The notes beneath the pieces were generated by a model, which ran no database searches, was not told where the DNA came from, and saw nothing but the letters and a program-made list of their open reading frames with translations. 64,000 bases of DNA from Sulfolobaceae archaeon (lineage in GTDB: Archaea > Thermoproteota > Thermoprotei_A > Sulfolobales > Sulfolobaceae), in assembly GCA_028277025.1 (NCBI GenBank), contig JAPYVG010000001.1, positions 1 through 64,000 of the forward strand. The letters are read 5' to 3'. Positions within the stretch are counted from its first letter, which is position 1, and each line of letters opens with the position of its first letter. Made by a program: the position numbers and the translations under genes. Positions 27,840-37,610 of the stretch are shown here, in pieces.

Positions 27840-28304
27840 TCACCTTTTAGCCGGCTTGACTTGATCAATTGGTACTGTAACCTGAAGTGGAAATGATGAT
27901 TCTAAAATATTTAAAACTACTTCATTTTTAGCATTATCTATCCTCGTCACTTGTGCTTGCATTCCTCTAAACGGTCCGCTTATAACTTCTACTAAGTCAC
28001 CAACTTTAATTGACGGTGTAATTACCGTCTTTGATACGAACTTCATTATGTCTTCTTTCGGAACTAATCCGTGAGCAACTCCTCTAACATGTCTAATTCC
28101 AGAGGTAACAAGTTTAACCACATGGGGACCAGTAGCTTCTAATATTACATATCCTTTCATATTAGGTGGCACAATTATCGAGAAAATCTCCCTTATATTG
28201 TTTGCCTTAACTCTTTCTTCAATCAGTAGAGCTACATTCAATTCTTGTCCTCCAGTGACTCTAACTGCGTAATAATTTCTAAATTTTACTTGTTCATTAG
28301 ACAT
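27840..28304 (-). CDS. spt5: Transcription elongation factor Spt5
   Basis: A 154-residue archaeal Spt5/NusG: N-terminal NGN domain ([22 protein letters not shown]) that clamps RNA polymerase with Spt4, and a C-terminal KOW domain ([24 protein letters not shown]). It lies between secE and rpl11, the order conserved from bacteria to archaea. Confidence 0.96.
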   Translation of the reverse strand: MSNEQVKFRNYYAVRVTGGQELNVALLIEERVKANNIREIFSIIVPPNMKGYVILEATGPHVVKLVTSGIRHVRGVAHGLVPKEDIMKFVSKTVITPSIKVGDLVEVISGPFRGMQAQVTRIDNAKNEVVLNILESSFPLQVTVPIDQVKPAKR

Positions 28305-28317
28305 AAAATCACCAGTG

Positions 28318-28497
28318 TTAATGTATTAGTAAAGTGGAAATTAGTTGTATTATATATGCTAATATTCCTACCACTCCTATAATGAGGAACGTGAGTTTTA
28401 TACTGTAATTCAACATATCTTTATCCGGTTTTTTAGCAACACTGATGATTCTTCTCCAGTCCTCTCTTAACTTCTTAATGGAATCAGATAAACTCAT
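28318..28497 (-). CDS. secE: Protein translocase subunit SecE (Sec61 gamma)
   Basis: A 59-codon gene ([18 protein letters not shown]) with an amphipathic cytoplasmic helix and one C-terminal membrane helix ([21 protein letters not shown]), the archaeal SecE plan. The KPDKDMLN stretch between the two helices matches the family. It sits directly before spt5 with a 13-base gap, the classical secE-spt5 pair. Confidence 0.92.
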   Translation of the reverse strand: MSLSDSIKKLREDWRRIISVAKKPDKDMLNYSIKLTFLIIGVVGILAYIIQLISTLLIH

Positions 28498-28547
28498 ATG
28501 TTGTAAGTGTGCTAATTATAATTTTAACTTTAACGTTAAAGGTTAGA

Positions 28548-29576
28548 TTAACTAAAGAGTCTTTGAACAAACCAATTGGCGTTAAATGGGATTAAACTTC
28601 CATAATCTTGTCCAACACCTAAGTATATAACCGGTTTTTTCAATTCATATGCTAAAGATAACGATATGCCGCCCTTTGCATCTGCGTCTACTTTAGTTAA
28701 AATTACTGCGTCATATCCCACTTTTTCGTCAAAGTATTTAGCTTGTTCTAATGCATCATTCCCCGCTAATGAGTCTAGTACAAGAATTCGGAAATCCGGT
28801 TTAGAAATTCTCACTATCCTTTTCAATTCTTCTACTAGGTCTGTATCTACATGCATTCTGCCAGCGGTATCAATTAATACTACATCAATACCCCTACTTT
28901 TAGCGGCATTAATTGCGTCAAACGCTACTGATGCTGGGTCTCCTCCATATTTTCCTCTAATTAATGGGACTTCGAGTTTAGATGCGTGATACGCTAATTG
29001 TTCTTGTGCTGCTGCTCTAAATGTATCAGATGCTGATATAATTACTGATAGGCCATTATTTTTTAGTAAGTAAGCAACTTTCGCAATCGTGGTAGTTTTA
29101 CCTACTCCGTTAACTCCGAAAAAGACTATTACAAATGGTTTTTTATTGCTTTGCCTTATTTTTTCTATCAAGTCTACGGGTTGATTTTTTGTTAGTATTT
29201 CTTCTATCGATTTTTTTAATGAATCGATAACTAATTTCTCTAAATCTTCTCTTCTATTAACCTTCTTTCCAACTAGTGAGTTTTTCAAATCATCAAGGAT
29301 TTTTTCTGTTACATCATATGAGACATCAGCCTCAAGTAATTGTTCTCTCAGTTCTTCGATTAGATCTCGTATATCATCCTCTTTTATAGTTCTGAATTTT
29401 ATAAAGTCAAATAAGGAAAACCGTTTCTCCTTTTTTTCCTCCTTAACTTCTGCGATAGTTTTTTCTTCAACTACTGATTGCTGTACGTTAACGGTTTCAT
29501 CTTTCTTTTGTTGGATAGGTATTTGTTCTTCTTTCTTCTCTTCTATGGGCGGTTTTTGTATTTCTTGCGTTTGCAA
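28548..29576 (-). CDS. ftsY: Signal recognition particle receptor FtsY
   Basis: FtsY is the SRP receptor GTPase. The NG domain is clear: GVNGVGKTTTIAKVAYLL (G1), DTFRAAAQEQL, DTAGRMHVDTDLVEELKRI (G3), and TKVDADAKGG (G4). The N-terminus is a charged, low-complexity A domain. The TTG at 29576 is the only standard in-frame start, but family-like sequence (FDKLKKAFSNFLNKISGKEE) continues in frame upstream to about 29673 without a start codon. A TTG with ideal Shine-Dalgarno spacing lies one base out of frame at 29677-29679, so the true N-terminus may be about 33 residues longer. Confidence 0.9.
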   Translation of the reverse strand: MQTQEIQKPPIEEKKEEQIPIQQKKDETVNVQQSVVEEKTIAEVKEEKKEKRFSLFDFIKFRTIKEDDIRDLIEELREQLLEADVSYDVTEKILDDLKNSLVGKKVNRREDLEKLVIDSLKKSIEEILTKNQPVDLIEKIRQSNKKPFVIVFFGVNGVGKTTTIAKVAYLLKNNGLSVIISASDTFRAAAQEQLAYHASKLEVPLIRGKYGGDPASVAFDAINAAKSRGIDVVLIDTAGRMHVDTDLVEELKRIVRISKPDFRILVLDSLAGNDALEQAKYFDEKVGYDAVILTKVDADAKGGISLSLAYELKKPVIYLGVGQDYGSLIPFNANWFVQRLFS

Positions 29577-29681
29577 TTTTTGATCAATGGTCTGTTGTGC
29601 TTCCTCTTTTTTCTCCTCTTCTTTACCAGAAATTTTATTTAAAAAATTTGAGAATGCTTTTTTTAATTTATCGAAACAAAA

Positions 29682-30113
29682 TTATTCACCTTTTTGGAAT
29701 TGGGATAACACACTTACTATCTGATTATAAGCATCAATGGACTTGCTTAACTCAGCTTGTATACTATTGTATACACCATTTAGTTCTTGTTCTCTTTCAT
29801 CTAAGATTTTTTGGGCATACGAGGGTTCTACTTCAGCATAATACTCTAATCCTATATGAATAAGTACTTTTTGTTTATCTATGTTTCCTACTTTAAAAAC
29901 AATATTTCCTCTTCTATCACCAAATAATAAGAATTCTCCTCCTTCTTTCTGCAGTTCTTGCAATGCTTGCTTTGATGCTCTTATTGATTCAATGGCTTCT
30001 GATATATCAGTTAATCTCTTTTGTAACGCGTCTATGTATTGCTTTAATGCTGTGGCTTGTTCATATAAATATTCAATATATTCTAGGACTTGTTGCTGTT
30101 GCTCTTTACTCAT
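29682..30113 (-). CDS. pfdA: Prefoldin subunit alpha
   Basis: A 143-residue prefoldin alpha (GimC) with two long coiled coils ([27 protein letters not shown] and [20 protein letters not shown]) flanking a beta-hairpin region ([18 protein letters not shown]). It joins beta subunits to form the jellyfish-shaped chaperone that holds unfolded proteins for the thermosome. It ends at the possible Shine-Dalgarno of ftsY. Confidence 0.95.
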   Translation of the reverse strand: MSKEQQQQVLEYIEYLYEQATALKQYIDALQKRLTDISEAIESIRASKQALQELQKEGGEFLLFGDRRGNIVFKVGNIDKQKVLIHIGLEYYAEVEPSYAQKILDEREQELNGVYNSIQAELSKSIDAYNQIVSVLSQFQKGE

Positions 30114-30115
30114 TT

Positions 30116-30379
30116 TTATCCCATTATTATCTTTTCAAGCTTTACTAAATCTCTTATTGTCTTATCCGGTACTTCGTCTGGATTTATTTCCTTTATCTCC
30201 TCAATTTTAATATTATATCTTTTTATCTTATTTTTACTGCCAAGGTAAGAATATATATATTCTATTGCTTGTTTCTCATTTAAAGCCCTTACATATTTTG
30301 TGAATTTTTGCCTTGTAGGGAATTTCGAGGCGTTAAATATTGCTGTTCCTTTTATCATGTAAACTTTAATTTCACTCAT
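30116..30379 (-). CDS. rpl18a: Ribosomal protein L18a (LX)
   Basis: The protein, about 87 residues, begins [16 protein letters not shown] and contains [35 protein letters not shown], characteristic of archaeal LX/L18a. I chose the ATG at 30379, just after the eif6 stop, over the GTG at 30388 within eif6. Confidence 0.92.
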   Translation of the reverse strand: MSEIKVYMIKGTAIFNASKFPTRQKFTKYVRALNEKQAIEYIYSYLGSKNKIKRYNIKIEEIKEINPDEVPDKTIRDLVKLEKIIMG

Positions 30380-30380
30380 C

Positions 30381-31052
30381 TCAATCACTAAATGCTCTTT
30401 GGATTCTTAAAATCTCTGGTCCTGTTGTTGATGATCCTACTAGAACTCCGTTAGAATTTGCAACTAAGCCACTTCTTATAAAAGCACTACCAAAATTAAC
30501 AGTACCGGTATCTAGTTTAACCTTAAAAAATTCTGATAATTCATTTAATTCCTCCTCTGTTACATCAACGTGTACTAACCCTGCTTTATTAGTTATTACC
30601 GCTACTGATCCTACTGTTAATATGTTCGCTATTGTCCCTCTTTTCACTTTCTCAAATCCTAGTGATTTCTTTATTCTTTCTAGTTCTACATCAGTTAATT
30701 CGGGGTAAACCAATGCTGCATTTGTGTTACACAAGATGATATTCCCTAATGCTGTAGGTTTTATATTAACTACTTCCACTCTAACGTCCTTCGCCGCTTC
30801 TTTTATTATTTTGAGTTCATCGTCTAATATCGTCTTTGGAACTAGAATTGTATCATTATTTCCGCTAACTAGAACTCCTACTAAAATACTTCTAGCTACA
30901 GTGGTTTGAATTATTTCGGTCTTTAACACTTCTTGTATTTTTTCTATAACTTCTTTATCATCAATTTTAGGCATTATCGTGTATTTATCATTAGTAAAAA
31001 TAAAAACGCCTATATTATCTGTTCCAAAAATAGATAACTTGTCTACAATCAT
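30381..31052 (-). CDS. eif6: Translation initiation factor 6 (aIF6)
   Basis: aIF6 binds the large subunit and prevents premature subunit joining. The 223-residue protein shows the five-fold repeated pentein pattern ([85 protein letters not shown]). Length matches the family. Its ATG follows the TGA of rpl31e directly. Confidence 0.96.
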   Translation of the reverse strand: MIVDKLSIFGTDNIGVFIFTNDKYTIMPKIDDKEVIEKIQEVLKTEIIQTTVARSILVGVLVSGNNDTILVPKTILDDELKIIKEAAKDVRVEVVNIKPTALGNIILCNTNAALVYPELTDVELERIKKSLGFEKVKRGTIANILTVGSVAVITNKAGLVHVDVTEEELNELSEFFKVKLDTGTVNFGSAFIRSGLVANSNGVLVGSSTTGPEILRIQRAFSD

Positions 31053-31463
31053 TCATTGCTTAATTGCTAATCTAACTAAATATGTTTTTTCCCCTACTTT
31101 TTTAACAGCTATTCTTACCTTTCTCACTATTTTATCTTTCCCATTCGTGCTTATAGCCCTAGCCAATAGAGGGTCTATTATTACTTTTTCAGCATCGAAG
31201 TGCCTATGTACTATATACCTTATTAACTTTATAGCCCTCTTAGCTCTAACAGTCCTTCTTCCCATAAAGACTCTTCTGAAATTAACTACCATTTCAAAGT
31301 TTTCTTTCTCTTTCTTAGTAGACTTCTTTCTTTCTTTCTCTACCTCTTTTGTTTGTGTTTTTCTCTCTTCCTTCTTCTCCTCTTTCTTAGTCTCCTCTTG
31401 CTTTTCTGTTAATTGTTTTTGTTCCTCTTCCTTTTTTACCTCTTGTTGTACTTGCTCACTCAT
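31053..31463 (-). CDS. rpl31e: Ribosomal protein L31e with a long charged N-terminal extension
   Basis: Residues 55-136 are a normal L31e ([23 protein letters not shown] through [14 protein letters not shown]). Before them are about 50 residues made almost wholly of Lys, Glu, Gln and Thr, not usual for this protein, which is typically near 90 residues. The extension should be disordered. The start at 31463 lies 5 bases after the rpl39e stop, which supports it as the genuine start. Confidence 0.93.
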   Translation of the reverse strand: MSEQVQQEVKKEEEQKQLTEKQEETKKEEKKEERKTQTKEVEKERKKSTKKEKENFEMVVNFRRVFMGRRTVRAKRAIKLIRYIVHRHFDAEKVIIDPLLARAISTNGKDKIVRKVRIAVKKVGEKTYLVRLAIKQ

Positions 31464-31467
31464 CTAT

Positions 31468-31623
31468 TCACACCTTCAAGTCGTTTCTTCTCCAGTTTCT
31501 TTTAAGGGGGTTATATCTTATTTTCCCATTAGTCTTTATAACTACCCAGGCTGGAATTTGTGAATTACTTTTTAATGCTTTTGCAAGTCTTAACTTTTTA
31601 CCTAATGGTTTGTTTCTGCTCAT
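31468..31623 (-). CDS. rpl39e: Ribosomal protein L39e
   Basis: A 51-residue basic protein ([34 protein letters not shown]), typical of L39e, which lines the peptide exit tunnel. It lies between the PDCD5-like gene and rpl31e, as in other Sulfolobales. Its start overlaps the upstream stop. Confidence 0.95.
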   Translation of the reverse strand: MSRNKPLGKKLRLAKALKSNSQIPAWVVIKTNGKIRYNPLKRNWRRNDLKV

Positions 31624-31967
31624 TTCCATCCTCTCTCTTTAATTGTTATTTTATAATCTCTCTTTGTTTGATTAGTTAACTGTGCTAGGATTTCTTTTAA
31701 CTCGTCGTCTGTTATAGGGGTTTGAATCCTTCCAGCTTGCGCCAATGCTATAAGCTGGTTTTCTATAGCTTCTGCAACTTCTGGTTTAACGAGTTTTACA
31801 TTATTCAGCCTTTGCCTAGCTTCTGGGGTCAAGATAACCCTTAGTATTGCCTCTTTTTTAGCTTCTATTTCAGCTCTTTTTTGTTGTTCTTCAAGTGCTT
31901 TTCTTTGCTGTTCAAGTGCTTTTCTTCTTAATAATTCTTGTAATTCTTCATCATATTCATCACTCAT
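31620..31967 (-). CDS. PDCD5 family DNA-binding protein
   Basis: A helical protein of about 115 residues in the PDCD5/TFAR19 family: [31 protein letters not shown], then [25 protein letters not shown] and [10 protein letters not shown]. Archaeal members bind DNA in vitro and travel with rps19e and rpl39e. The ATG at 31967, with GGTGAT eight bases upstream, is preferred to the GTG at 31976. Confidence 0.92.
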   Translation of the reverse strand: MSDEYDEELQELLRRKALEQQRKALEEQQKRAEIEAKKEAILRVILTPEARQRLNNVKLVKPEVAEAIENQLIALAQAGRIQTPITDDELKEILAQLTNQTKRDYKITIKERGWK

Positions 31968-31977
31968 GTAAATCACC

Positions 31978-32439
31978 TTATTCTAAGTATTTTTTCAATT
32001 CTGGTCTTTTCTCAGCCAACTCTTTAAATATTTCGTATGAAAGTTTATCTAAAAGTGACCTACCTTTGGGTGTGAGTACCCTACCCTTTTTAGTCTTCTG
32101 GACTAGGCCAGCTTTTTCTAATTGCTGTAAAATTAGTCTATTTGCGTGGCCCGGTGCCTTTACAGTTTTTGGTGGTCTTGCCCCTCTTCTCTTAAGCCCA
32201 CTATATATTCTCCTAGTTGTTCCTACACCCAAAGGCTGTAAAATATACAGATGTCTCAATAGTGAAGCAGCTCTTATATACCAATAGATTTCTGGATTAT
32301 CTGGAACTCTTTCTTTATAACTTGCTGTTTTTGCATAAAAAGACCATTCTGCTGGTTGCACTTCCTTTATGTTCTCTTTTATATATTCTGCTAGCCTAGA
32401 GATAAAGAGGTCAGCTGGAACCATTTGTACTGTTATCAT
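31978..32439 (-). CDS. rps19e: Ribosomal protein S19e
   Basis: The 153-residue protein has the S19e winged-helix signature [30 protein letters not shown] and the C-terminal [27 protein letters not shown]. It is the first gene of the leftward translation operon, divergent from pncB, with promoter sequence in 32440-32511. A second start at 32424 (MVPADLF) is possible. Confidence 0.96.
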   Translation of the reverse strand: MITVQMVPADLFISRLAEYIKENIKEVQPAEWSFYAKTASYKERVPDNPEIYWYIRAASLLRHLYILQPLGVGTTRRIYSGLKRRGARPPKTVKAPGHANRLILQQLEKAGLVQKTKKGRVLTPKGRSLLDKLSYEIFKELAEKRPELKKYLE

Positions 32440-32511
32440 AAGCTTCAGCTACTATTACATTTATTAAAGGTTTAAAAGTTATTCTTACCTTTTAACTTAT
32501 GACGATCTTTA

Positions 32512-33684
32512 ATGAAGTTTTACATCGCTGATGAGAGGGAGTTATTAGAAGGTAAAATAACCGATATTTATTTTGATAGGGCAATAAGGACTTTAGAGCA
32601 TTTAGGAATTAAAGAAGTAAAGGTTAGAATGGAAATACACTCTTATGGGTTACCAGAGGGATATAAATGGGCCGTTTTTGCCGGACTTGAGGAGGTTTTA
32701 AGACTTTTTGAAGGTAAAAACGTTACAGTTTATGCTATGCCGGAAGGCACATTATTTAAAGAAATTGAACCAGTAATGATTATTGAGGGTAATTATTTGG
32801 ATTTTGGTGTTTATGAAACTGCATTTCTAGGAATATTAAGACATTATTCAAGTATAGCGACTAAAGCTGCTAGAATAAAGAGCTTAGCAATGGATAAAAC
32901 TGTGTTATTTTTCGGTTTAAGGGCTCTACACCCAGCTATAGCCCCTATGGCTGATAGGGCCGCATATATTGGAGGTTGTGATGGGGTTTCTGGCGCTTTT
33001 AATGAAGAAACTATTGGAATTAAGCCTACTGGTACAATGCCACACGCCCTAATGTTAGCTGTGGGTGATAACGTTAAAGCTTGGAAAGCTTTTGATGAAG
33101 CTATGCCACCTGATGTTCCAAGAATAATTTTAGCAGATACTTTCGAAGATGAGAGAACCGAGACTCTCAAGGCAGCAGAGTTACTAAAGGATAAGCTTTA
33201 TGGTGTTAGGTTAGATACTCCATCAAGTAGAAGAGGGAACTTTAGGAAAATTATACAAGAAGTTAGGTGGACTTTAAATATTCACGGTTATAAAAACGTT
33301 AAAATATTTGTAAGCGGGGGAATTGATGAAGTGGATGTAATTAATTTGAGAGACGTTGTGGACGGGTTTGGTGTTGGTACATCTATAGCATTTCCTCCGA
33401 GTGTTGATTTTAGTGCTGATATAGTGGAGAAATTTGTTGACGGTATGTGGGTTCCCTTTACTAAGAGAGGCAAATGGCCCGGTGCAAAGCAAGTCTTTCG
33501 CTGTGGAAATTCTCCAGATGACGATGTAATTACTTTGCTTGGTGAGAAGCCTCCGAAGGACAATTGTAAACCGCTTCTTGAAAAATATATTGAAAATGGA
33601 AGAATAATAAAAGAGTTGCCATCAGCGAAAGAGATTAGAGATTATGTTCTCTCTCAGTTAAAATATGTTAAGGTTGAAAGTTAA
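32512..33684 (+). CDS. pncB: Nicotinate phosphoribosyltransferase
   Basis: The enzyme converts nicotinate to nicotinate mononucleotide for NAD salvage. The 390-residue protein has [61 protein letters not shown] and the phosphoribosyl-binding [15 protein letters not shown]-terminal cysteine appears in [10 protein letters not shown]. It is transcribed alone, rightward, with A+T-rich promoter boxes upstream at 32471-32499. Confidence 0.93.
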   Translation: MKFYIADERELLEGKITDIYFDRAIRTLEHLGIKEVKVRMEIHSYGLPEGYKWAVFAGLEEVLRLFEGKNVTVYAMPEGTLFKEIEPVMIIEGNYLDFGVYETAFLGILRHYSSIATKAARIKSLAMDKTVLFFGLRALHPAIAPMADRAAYIGGCDGVSGAFNEETIGIKPTGTMPHALMLAVGDNVKAWKAFDEAMPPDVPRIILADTFEDERTETLKAAELLKDKLYGVRLDTPSSRRGNFRKIIQEVRWTLNIHGYKNVKIFVSGGIDEVDVINLRDVVDGFGVGTSIAFPPSVDFSADIVEKFVDGMWVPFTKRGKWPGAKQVFRCGNSPDDDVITLLGEKPPKDNCKPLLEKYIENGRIIKELPSAKEIRDYVLSQLKYVKVES

Positions 33685-34730
33685 TCCACAATTACTTCTT
33701 TAATATTTTCTAAGCTTCTATTGAATGCAATTTCAACTATTGGTTCCATTCTCCTTATAGCATTATAGAGCCTTAAATTGACTGTCCTTATTGCTATTAA
33801 TATTCTATAATTCTTAACGTTAGATAAACTAGTTTCTATATTGGTTGCCTCTGTTAATAATACTCTTCTTAAAGTCCTTAATTCCTCTATCGTTTCATTT
33901 ATAAGTTTAATGTCCTCTTTTGAAAGTACTTTTATAGCATGGTCTATTATAACTGTTGATTGTTCTATTATATCATTCAGATTACTCCAATAATTCTTAA
34001 TCTCATCTAATTCTTGAGGAGTTAGTGTAAGTAAGTCTGATGCAGCTTCACTAATTTCGTCTGCTGATTCCTCTATTGCCTTTATAAGTATTCTATTCCC
34101 TATTAGCTGTATCCTTTTGACTCCTATCATATACGCTAAACTTCTATTTGATTGGGAGAGAATTAATTGTCTTAATGCCAGATAATAAAGTCTATCAACT
34201 TCCTTTTCTAACTCTATTGTTTCCTGTAAGAAAGTCCTACTACCTTCTTTTATTCCCAAACTTAAGTAATGAAGCATTTGTTTGAGGTTATTTATAAGCC
34301 TGTTAAGTAAACTAGTCATTGTATATTTTGTTGGGTCTAAAAACGATTGTATTTGAATATAGTCAATGTTCTGAACCGTTATTTCGTAACCAATTAGACT
34401 CCTTACAGCTTCCTTTATTTTTCTCAGTATATCTTCGCTAAACATCTTGTCTTTGCTTTCTATCTCTATCTTATCGAAACCGAGAATATACAACCCGTAA
34501 ATTATTCTAGTCGCTATCTCTGGCATTATATTATTTCCAATAACTACTTTCATTTCTTTTAAAGAGTTTTGTAATTTCATGTTAGGTGGATATACCTTTA
34601 AGCTTCCGTCCTCATCAACTTCTAAGTAAACACTTTCCCCAGGTGATAATCCTACTTCTTTTACCCATTCCGCTGGTAATGAAACCATGAGGGTTGATTT
34701 TCCAAACTTTTGAACTCTTCTAACCTCCAT
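33681..34730 (-). CDS. AbrB-PhoU domain phosphate-uptake regulator-like protein
   Basis: The 349-residue protein starts with a SpoVT/AbrB-type swapped-hairpin DNA-binding domain ([42 protein letters not shown]) followed by two PhoU-like helical repeats. Archaeal proteins of this layout are annotated as phosphate transport regulators. No phosphate transporter genes are near, so its target is unknown. Its last bases overlap the end of pncB. Confidence 0.82.
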   Translation of the reverse strand: MEVRRVQKFGKSTLMVSLPAEWVKEVGLSPGESVYLEVDEDGSLKVYPPNMKLQNSLKEMKVVIGNNIMPEIATRIIYGLYILGFDKIEIESKDKMFSEDILRKIKEAVRSLIGYEITVQNIDYIQIQSFLDPTKYTMTSLLNRLINNLKQMLHYLSLGIKEGSRTFLQETIELEKEVDRLYYLALRQLILSQSNRSLAYMIGVKRIQLIGNRILIKAIEESADEISEAASDLLTLTPQELDEIKNYWSNLNDIIEQSTVIIDHAIKVLSKEDIKLINETIEELRTLRRVLLTEATNIETSLSNVKNYRILIAIRTVNLRLYNAIRRMEPIVEIAFNRSLENIKEVIVD

Positions 34731-34792
34731 TTTTACTCACTAGCCTAGAGTTATATATATTTCTAAGTTTATAAAAGTAGTTTAAATGTGTT

Positions 34793-35782
34793 TCAGATTG
34801 TTTTAATTTCGGGTATTTTGCCATACTCTTTTAAAAAAATTTCTCCAGAGCCGTCAGAAGGGATAACTCTTACACCATATGGCCTCCTCTTTATAAATTG
34901 TATTGCCATAGTACTTTTTAGTAAACTTTTATAGATTTCAAGGTCTCTACGAACTGCTACCATATCAACCCCTGCAACACATACTGACGTAAGCAAGAGT
35001 AATTGTGAGAGAGTTAAACTCCCTTCACTCACTCTTTGCATAAGTGTGTTGTCCTCAGCTACTGGTAACATTATTTCTGAGAAACCTATGGGGGTAATTT
35101 TGGTAGTCCAACTTGCGTTAAAAATTTCTCTGTTAATCTCGTGGACTGTAGAGACGTTTAATAATGAGAAAATTTTTCCGCCTCTTTCTTCAACTATATT
35201 TCCTACGCTTTCTTCTTTCCAAGGGGATAATGATATATCTACACCTAGGTACCTTAATTTAAGCTTCTTACTTATTTCCTTTGCGTATTGATTCGCTTTA
35301 TCAAAGGCTATTTCAGTTTTACCTTCTTTAAACTCGCTAGTGTAAAGTAATGATAGTGCGATTGAATCAACTAATGTGTTCGCACTTCCAACTGGGAAGT
35401 AAGGAGTAACAAGAAAGTCATCATTTATTAATATTGCAAACCTGGTAGAAATATCTGCGTCTAAGGAATATATAAAGTTAGATAATTTCTCGATATGTGA
35501 AGCATCTTTAAGTAGAACTGAAGCGTAAAATTTAGTATCTGTTAAGAGGACGTCTTTCACTTTATTTAATTCGCCCTTAGAATTTAAATGGAGGACTGAA
35601 TAGATGATATCATTATATGATGGAATATAACTAATTATCTTTTCATAATCAATTTCTGGTGGAAATGCTATCCTTTTAGTCCAAATTATTTCGTCGTTTA
35701 CTTTATGAAGTAAATCGGCGTAAAAAGATATTTTATCTTTACTGGGGTCTGTTACGAATATCGTAAGTGCTCTTATTTTCAT
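34793..35782 (-). CDS. DUF711-family protein
   Basis: The 329-residue protein matches, by recall, the DUF711 (PFL) family: MKIRALTIFVTDP, a middle FPVGSANTLVDSIALSLLYTSEF, and VGNIVEERGG. The family has a pyruvate-formate-lyase-like fold but no known activity. It lies divergent from the DsrE-like gene across a short promoter region (35783-35838). Confidence 0.7.
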   Translation of the reverse strand: MKIRALTIFVTDPSKDKISFYADLLHKVNDEIIWTKRIAFPPEIDYEKIISYIPSYNDIIYSVLHLNSKGELNKVKDVLLTDTKFYASVLLKDASHIEKLSNFIYSLDADISTRFAILINDDFLVTPYFPVGSANTLVDSIALSLLYTSEFKEGKTEIAFDKANQYAKEISKKLKLRYLGVDISLSPWKEESVGNIVEERGGKIFSLLNVSTVHEINREIFNASWTTKITPIGFSEIMLPVAEDNTLMQRVSEGSLTLSQLLLLTSVCVAGVDMVAVRRDLEIYKSLLKSTMAIQFIKRRPYGVRVIPSDGSGEIFLKEYGKIPEIKTI

Positions 35783-35838
35783 ATTCTGTCCACATCACTT
35801 TAACAAATATTTTAATTTAAGTACTATAATTAATCGTG

Positions 35839-36234
35839 ATGTCAAAACTAGTTATTTTAGTTTCTAATAATAGCTTAGATTCTCTATATCATGCTTTAAC
35901 GTTATCTCTTTCCGCTAAAGCTTTAAGTTGGGATGTAAAAGTCTTTGTAACTTCACAAGCCGTAGCATTATTTTTAAAGAATTCGAAAAGAAAGTTTTCG
36001 CTTCCATTTTTTGCAAGATTGTTCTTAAAATTTCAAATTAAGAGATTGAAAATTAATGATGCGGAAGAGATGTTAAAGGAAGCTTTAGCTGAAGGGGTTG
36101 AGTTTTATGTTGATGAGGTTGGGTTAAAGGTTATTGGTGCTTCGAAAGATGATCTAATAGATGGTGTAAAGTTATCTGGCAGTATTACTTTTCTTACTGA
36201 AGCTAAAGAGTCTGATGTGGTGGTGTCTTTATGA
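35839..36234 (+). CDS. DsrE-like sulfur carrier protein
   Basis: The protein, about 131 residues, looks like a DsrE/DsrF-family fold: [44 protein letters not shown] is the typical beta-alpha-beta start. No conserved Cys is present in the usual position, so it may bind rather than carry persulfide. It overlaps the next TusA-like gene by four bases. I prefer the ATG at 35839 over the GTG at 35836. Confidence 0.78.
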   Translation: MSKLVILVSNNSLDSLYHALTLSLSAKALSWDVKVFVTSQAVALFLKNSKRKFSLPFFARLFLKFQIKRLKINDAEEMLKEALAEGVEFYVDEVGLKVIGASKDDLIDGVKLSGSITFLTEAKESDVVVSL

Positions 36235-36455
36235 AAGTAATCGAATCCGATGACGTATGCCCGGTGATTTTAGTAAAAGTGTTAAGGGCTTTTAGAGATG
36301 CTAAAGACGGGGAGGAAATTATAGTTAAGACTAAGTGGGAGGCTGCAGTTCAGGAGTTGAGGAAATGGTGTAACGAGACTAGAAATGAATACTTAGGATG
36401 GAGTAGAGAGGGGGAAAAATTTGTAATAAAAATGAAAGTTGTAAAGAATAAATAG
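36231..36455 (+). CDS. TusA-like sulfur carrier
   Basis: A 74-residue TusA/SirA fold protein. The sulfur-accepting Cys is in [15 protein letters not shown], where the family motif CPxP is CPVI here, and the second strand-helix ([21 protein letters not shown]) fits. TusA proteins pass persulfide sulfur between enzymes. With the preceding DsrE-like gene it forms a typical archaeal sulfur-trafficking pair, next to a cysteine-synthase homologue. Confidence 0.8.
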   Translation: MKVIESDDVCPVILVKVLRAFRDAKDGEEIIVKTKWEAAVQELRKWCNETRNEYLGWSREGEKFVIKMKVVKNK

Positions 36456-36503
36456 GACACATTGGGTGGGTAATGCTTAAATGATTTTAATCAACAAAAG
36501 TAA

Positions 36504-37406
36504 TTGGCGGTCAATATTGTGTCATCAAAGAACCTTCATGTTTTTGAAAACACAATAGATTTAATGGAAGGAATGTGGCCCACTCCATTACTAAAATTAA
36601 ATCTTAAAGGAGATGTATGGGCAAAATTAGAATTTTATAACCCCTTAAGTCGCAGTATAAAGGATAGGACAGCACTGTTCTTATTTAAAGAAGCACTAAG
36701 ACGTAAAGCGGAACATATTGTAGAGGCAACATCTGGTAATACGGGTATAGCATTAGCATCTCTTTCGGCTATCTTCGGAATTAAATTTACAGCGTTTATA
36801 CCGTCTACTGCTCCCACAGTGTTTTCAACAATGATGAAACTATTAGGGGCTGAAGTAGTTTCTGCTGGCTCTTCTACTAATGATCTAATTCCCTTAGTTA
36901 AAAAACTCGCTATGTTTTCTGGATATACTAACTTAGATCAATTTCATAATGAACTTAACATTTTAGCACATTATGAGACTACCGCTAAAGAAATTGATGT
37001 ACAATGTAAGGAGAGTGGTATAAAGCTGAAAAGAATAATTGCGTCAGTAGGTACTGCTGGACATTTAGTTGGCATTTCTAAATATTTTAAAGAAAGGTAT
37101 GGTAATTCTATACAAATAATCGGAGTTCAACCTGCTGAGGGTAGTAGAATCCCCGGTATAAAAAGAGTAAGTAATGATAATACATTCTTAAAGGAGACAC
37201 AAATAGATATGCTTGTGGACGTAGATTTAAAAGAAGCGGTAGAAGGGGTAAAAGAGGTTGGAAGATCTAATGGTATTTTAATAGGTTTAAGCGCTGGAGC
37301 TACTGTAGCAGCATATAAGAAATTACCAGAGGTAGATGGAGCTACTGTACTTATATTTCCAGATGACGCTTTTAAATACGTTGACGAATTACAAGAGTAT
37401 GTATAA
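36504..37406 (+). CDS. Cysteine synthase / PLP-dependent beta-replacing enzyme
   Basis: The 300-residue type II PLP enzyme has the PLP lysine in [16 protein letters not shown] (about residue 54), the [13 protein letters not shown] substrate loop, [15 protein letters not shown] as phosphate-binding stretch and [12 protein letters not shown]. It belongs with cysteine synthase (CysK/CysM) and O-phosphoserine sulfhydrylases; the acceptor cannot be decided. A TTG at 36504 fits a TATA-like GCTTAAAT about 26 bases upstream; a GTG at 36519 is the alternative. It lies downstream of the TusA-like gene. Confidence 0.88.
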   Translation: MAVNIVSSKNLHVFENTIDLMEGMWPTPLLKLNLKGDVWAKLEFYNPLSRSIKDRTALFLFKEALRRKAEHIVEATSGNTGIALASLSAIFGIKFTAFIPSTAPTVFSTMMKLLGAEVVSAGSSTNDLIPLVKKLAMFSGYTNLDQFHNELNILAHYETTAKEIDVQCKESGIKLKRIIASVGTAGHLVGISKYFKERYGNSIQIIGVQPAEGSRIPGIKRVSNDNTFLKETQIDMLVDVDLKEAVEGVKEVGRSNGILIGLSAGATVAAYKKLPEVDGATVLIFPDDAFKYVDELQEYV

Positions 37407-37443
37407 ATAGTTTTTTAAGGTAATATTATACAATTTAACAATC

Positions 37444-37593
37444 GTGACCGAGGTCATCATAATTTTTAATAAAAATGGTGAAATATTAGATTTTTCTCCT
37501 AGAAATATAGATATTGAAAAAATCGCAAAAAATCTAAAGGAGGAAGAAATTTATGATGACGGTGAAATGATAAGAGTTAGAGCTATAATATAA
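37444..37593 (+). CDS. Small protein of 49 residues, unknown
   Basis: A GTG frame of 49 codons encodes MTEVIIIFNKNGEILDFS at the start and YDDGEMIRVRAII at the end, a small beta-strand-rich pattern without known domain. It fills the space between the cysteine synthase and kinase-like genes on the same strand, ending 17 bases before the next start, which supports it being real. Confidence 0.5.
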   Translation: MTEVIIIFNKNGEILDFSPRNIDIEKIAKNLKEEEIYDDGEMIRVRAII

Positions 37594-37610
37594 TGAATGA
37601 AACTTAAAAT

